Of a stretch of DNA of 64,000 nucleotides, positions 61,822-64,000 are shown piece by piece; the stretch's first letter is position 1, and each line of letters opens with the position of its first letter. The notes beneath the pieces were generated by a model. It did no database searches. It was not told the DNA's origin and was given only the letters and a program-made list of their open reading frames with translations. The translations under genes were made by a program, and so were the position numbers. This DNA comes from Cohaesibacter sp. ES.047 (lineage in GTDB: Bacteria; Pseudomonadota; Alphaproteobacteria; Rhizobiales; Cohaesibacteraceae), in the NCBI RefSeq assembly GCF_900215505.1, contig NZ_LT907844.1:4232001-4296000 (forward strand), read 5' to 3'.

Positions 61822-64000
61822 CTACTTGCGGGCAACCAGACAGTCGCCGCCGGCAGCCTTGATCGAACTACAGAAGCTCGTCGCGCTGGCCCGGTCCGCA
61901 AACGAACCGACACGAACGCGGTAGTAGGTCCCACGTTCACCCAGATCAGCCTCCTTGATATCAGGCTGATAGCCAGAGAGAACGCTTGGAAGCTGTGCCT
62001 GAATGCTGGCATAGCTTGCCCTTGCCTGGTCTCGCGAGCGCTGGGATGTAACCTGAACCGTATATTGCCCATTGGCCACATTGTTGATCGGCACCTGTGG
62101 CGTCGGCGCCTGCAGCGTCGGCGTATTGCCCGGAGACAGCACAAGCGGACCAGAATTGGTCTGAGCGTTCTGATTTGTCTGTGGTGCAACCGTATTCTGA
62201 ACAGCCTGCTGCGTGCTTTGAGCGGCCTCTTGCAAGGCAACGAGTTCAGCCGGTTTGGACCGCGGCAACGGAGCCGTCGCGGGCGCGGTTGTCAGATCAG
62301 GCTGATTGTTCGCACCATTCACGTCAGAATTGAGGGTTTGCTGCAAAGCAGACTCGGACGGGGTCGCCTGCAGCAGGGGATTAGTCTGTGCAGTCCCGGA
62401 CTGGTTGCTCTGCGGCACGATCGTTCCATCAGGACGAACGATGACCGTACGAACTTCCTTGGGAGCGATCGATCCCGGATCGGCTGGGTTATTCGACTTG
62501 CCCGAAGACATGTCGATGACCCTTGGAGATTGACCATTGTTATCAATCGCCATCGGCGTTTCCGTCGCCGGCATCATGCTGCTCGGCGCTTCGTCGGTCT
62601 CGGTTCCATCGATCCGGTTGTAAACGGTCTTGTTCTGATGCGGCACGACCTTGCCGCCCGGATCCTCAGGGGCTTCCTTGACAGGATCGGTATCCGCAGT
62701 GATCACTGGCGTTTCGGTGCTGCCATTGTCACCACCAAAGAAACTCCAAGCAGCGACACCACCGAGAAGAACAACCGCGACCGCAGCCACGATGGGCACC
62801 AGCTTCTTGCGGCTTTTCTCGCGTCTCTGGGCAGCGGCAGCAGAAGCCGCAGCGGCGGCTTCGACATCGGCAGCGGAATACTCATCATCATGGACATAGG
62901 GAGACCCTTCCATGGCCGCCTGCGCCACCGCCGGGTCCGCATAGGTTCCATGCGCATAATCTGACTGATAGGCCGGATCATAGGCCGCGTAGTTGGGATC
63001 ATGGGCCTGCGGTGAATGGGGATCCGTATAAATCTGCGGGTCATAGTTCTGCTGGTCATAGTAACGCGGATCTTGGGCCGCATAATCGCCACCCTGCCCC
63101 GTCACATCAACACTGGGTGCAGCACCGTAGCCCAGCGCGGGATCATATCCTTGCTCTGGCTGCGCCCCATGCTGATTGAAGGCAGCATAGGGATCGGACG
63201 CCAGATCACTGGCAACAGGAGCCGCCACTTCCGGCACATACTGAGCGGGCGCGGGATCATAGGCCGGCACATAACCGGGCTGTTGGCCATGATCGACATG
63301 ACCCGGATCCGTGTAAGAAGAATAATGGCGATTATCAACCGGTGCAGTATCACGCGCAGATGTCGCCTGCGGGCGATAGTCGCGGGCCGGGTCAGGATAA
63401 CTCGGTGAAGGAGTAGCAACCTCTTCATCCCATGTCGAGGACACAGGCGGCACCGCGGGGGACGCTTCCCGGTGATCATAAGATGGTGCTGTCGATCGAT
63501 CTGGACGATAGGCTCCGAGCCTGTCGTCAGTCTGCTGATCGCGGGTTGACGAGCGTTTCAACTGCCCGTAGCTACCGCTAACCGCGCCTCCAGCATCAAC
63601 ACTCGGAGCTGAAACGCCAGATGTCGCTCCCCCTCGCTCAGATGCAGTCGCAGGATCATCATAACTGGTATCCGGCGTATCATCGGTGAATAGGTTGCTC
63701 CAGTCATCAAGGCTGGGGGCAGCAAAGCTGCTCTTTGCGGCATGATCCGAGCTTGGCATGGCCGCCCGTGGCTGAGAAGGCTGGGGCGTCTGAGGCTGGG
63801 TCGCCAGTCTCTCTTCAGGCCGATGGCCAACAGGTTCGGGCGCATAGCGCGAACCGGGCTGGGATGGTTGTTCAGGCCTCGCGGCAGGATAGTCCGGCGC
63901 ATTGATCGTCGGACCATTGCGAGGTTCAGCAGCAGGCTGACGAGGAGCCGCTGGTGATTGCGCTGCAGACGCACTGGGTGAAAGGGGATGAGGACGGCTC
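61822..64000 (-). CDS. SPOR-domain membrane protein, 5' end beyond the window
   Basis: The minus-strand frame is open from the right edge to the stop at 61822, about 725 residues. The N-terminal part seen here is a long disordered region rich in Pro, Tyr, Asp and Gln (repeated AYDP/YDP-type units). One transmembrane helix (KLVPIVAAVAVVLLGGVAAW) is followed by a periplasmic Thr/Pro/Gln-rich linker and a C-terminal SPOR domain (about the last 80 residues, NGQYTVQVTSQRSRDQARASY to GGDCLV) that binds denuded peptidoglycan at the septum. A start at 63759 would be internal: the upstream frame stays open and has the same composition. Confidence 0.88.
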   Translation of the reverse strand, partial: SRPHPLSPSASAAQSPAAPRQPAAEPRNGPTINAPDYPAARPEQPSQPGSRYAPEPVGHRPEERLATQPQTPQPSQPRAAMPSSDHAAKSSFAAPSLDDWSNLFTDDTPDTSYDDPATASERGGATSGVSAPSVDAGGAVSGSYGQLKRSSTRDQQTDDRLGAYRPDRSTAPSYDHREASPAVPPVSSTWDEEVATPSPSYPDPARDYRPQATSARDTAPVDNRHYSSYTDPGHVDHGQQPGYVPAYDPAPAQYVPEVAAPVASDLASDPYAAFNQHGAQPEQGYDPALGYGAAPSVDVTGQGGDYAAQDPRYYDQQNYDPQIYTDPHSPQAHDPNYAAYDPAYQSDYAHGTYADPAVAQAAMEGSPYVHDDEYSAADVEAAAAASAAAAQRREKSRKKLVPIVAAVAVVLLGGVAAWSFFGGDNGSTETPVITADTDPVKEAPEDPGGKVVPHQNKTVYNRIDGTETDEAPSSMMPATETPMAIDNNGQSPRVIDMSSGKSNNPADPGSIAPKEVRTVIVRPDGTIVPQSNQSGTAQTNPLLQATPSESALQQTLNSDVNGANNQPDLTTAPATAPLPRSKPAELVALQEAAQSTQQAVQNTVAPQTNQNAQTNSGPLVLSPGNTPTLQAPTPQVPINNVANGQYTVQVTSQRSRDQARASYASIQAQLPSVLSGYQPDIKEADLGERGTYYRVRVGSFADRASATSFCSSIKAAGGDCLVARK

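Noticed and set aside
62880-63500. Tandem repeat or CRISPR-like pattern
   Set aside because: The repeated units are in-frame codons for Tyr-Asp-Pro-type low-complexity segments of the SPOR protein, with no constant repeat length or spacers.
63759-64000. SPOR gene start at the ATG at 63759
   Set aside because: The frame remains open to the window edge with the same Pro/Gln-rich composition, so the real start lies outside.
1-64000. Mobile-element origin of the 17.8-34.4 kb island
   Set aside because: No transposase, integrase, tRNA gene or attachment-site repeat was seen at its borders; horizontal transfer remains possible but is not supported here.

Overview
The window is a 64-kb piece of an alphaproteobacterial chromosome, most likely from the order Hyphomicrobiales (Rhizobiales). 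The right half shows this best. It carries the dusB-ntrB-ntrC-ntrY-ntrX-trkA-trkH-hfq-hflX run and the scpA-scpB-tatA-tatB-tatC-serS-surE-nlpD run, both typical alphaproteobacterial gene orders. A marine Cohaesibacter-like organism would fit, but I cannot prove the genus from sequence alone. I see no rRNA, tRNA, CRISPR array, insertion sequence or integrase.

Layout, left to right. 1-2.2 kb: 5' part of a lipoprotein esterase, then a zinc-type cation-efflux gene followed by its ArsR/SmtB repressor. 2.3-9.7 kb: catabolic cluster with an FMN-dependent 2-hydroxyacid dehydrogenase and an XRE-cupin regulator, divergent from a DctPQM TRAP transporter, a DapA-family aldolase/dehydratase and a GlcD-like FAD dehydrogenase. 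10-17.5 kb: cardiolipin synthase, a PoxB-like TPP enzyme coupled to a membrane-anchored glutamate-synthase-like protein, a truncated class IV aminotransferase, an Ldh2-family imine/keto-acid reductase and a metallophosphoesterase.

17.8-34.4 kb is the accessory island of most interest. It holds two FrlB/FraB-like sugar-phosphate deglycases, an FrlD-like PfkB kinase, HyuA/HyuB ATP-dependent hydantoinase/oxoprolinase subunits, a second TRAP transporter whose binding protein has a Tat signal, a polar-amino-acid-type ABC transporter with permease and ATPase fused, and three regulators (GntR-UTRA, DeoR, LacI). A near-identical 16-bp palindrome, TTGASACCGGTVTCAW, lies upstream of both deglycases, the TRAP operon and the LacI/ABC divergent promoter, tying these units into one regulon. 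I infer a system that imports and breaks down glycated (Amadori-type) amino acids or related opines.

34.5-37.6 kb: a TetR/membrane-protein pair, a small ATPase, a flavodoxin-fold quinone reductase and a divergent TetR gene that probably starts at a rare ATT codon. Both TetR genes have palindromic operator pairs. 37.7-64 kb: housekeeping. This covers GTPase HflX, Hfq, Trk potassium uptake, the NtrBC and NtrYX nitrogen/redox two-component systems, DusB, bifunctional IspDF, PncC/CinA-type amidase, an NlpD/DipM-like cell-separation protein, SurE, SerS, the Tat translocase, an orphan FbpC-like ATPase, the ScpAB condensin partners and a SPOR-domain protein that runs off the right edge.
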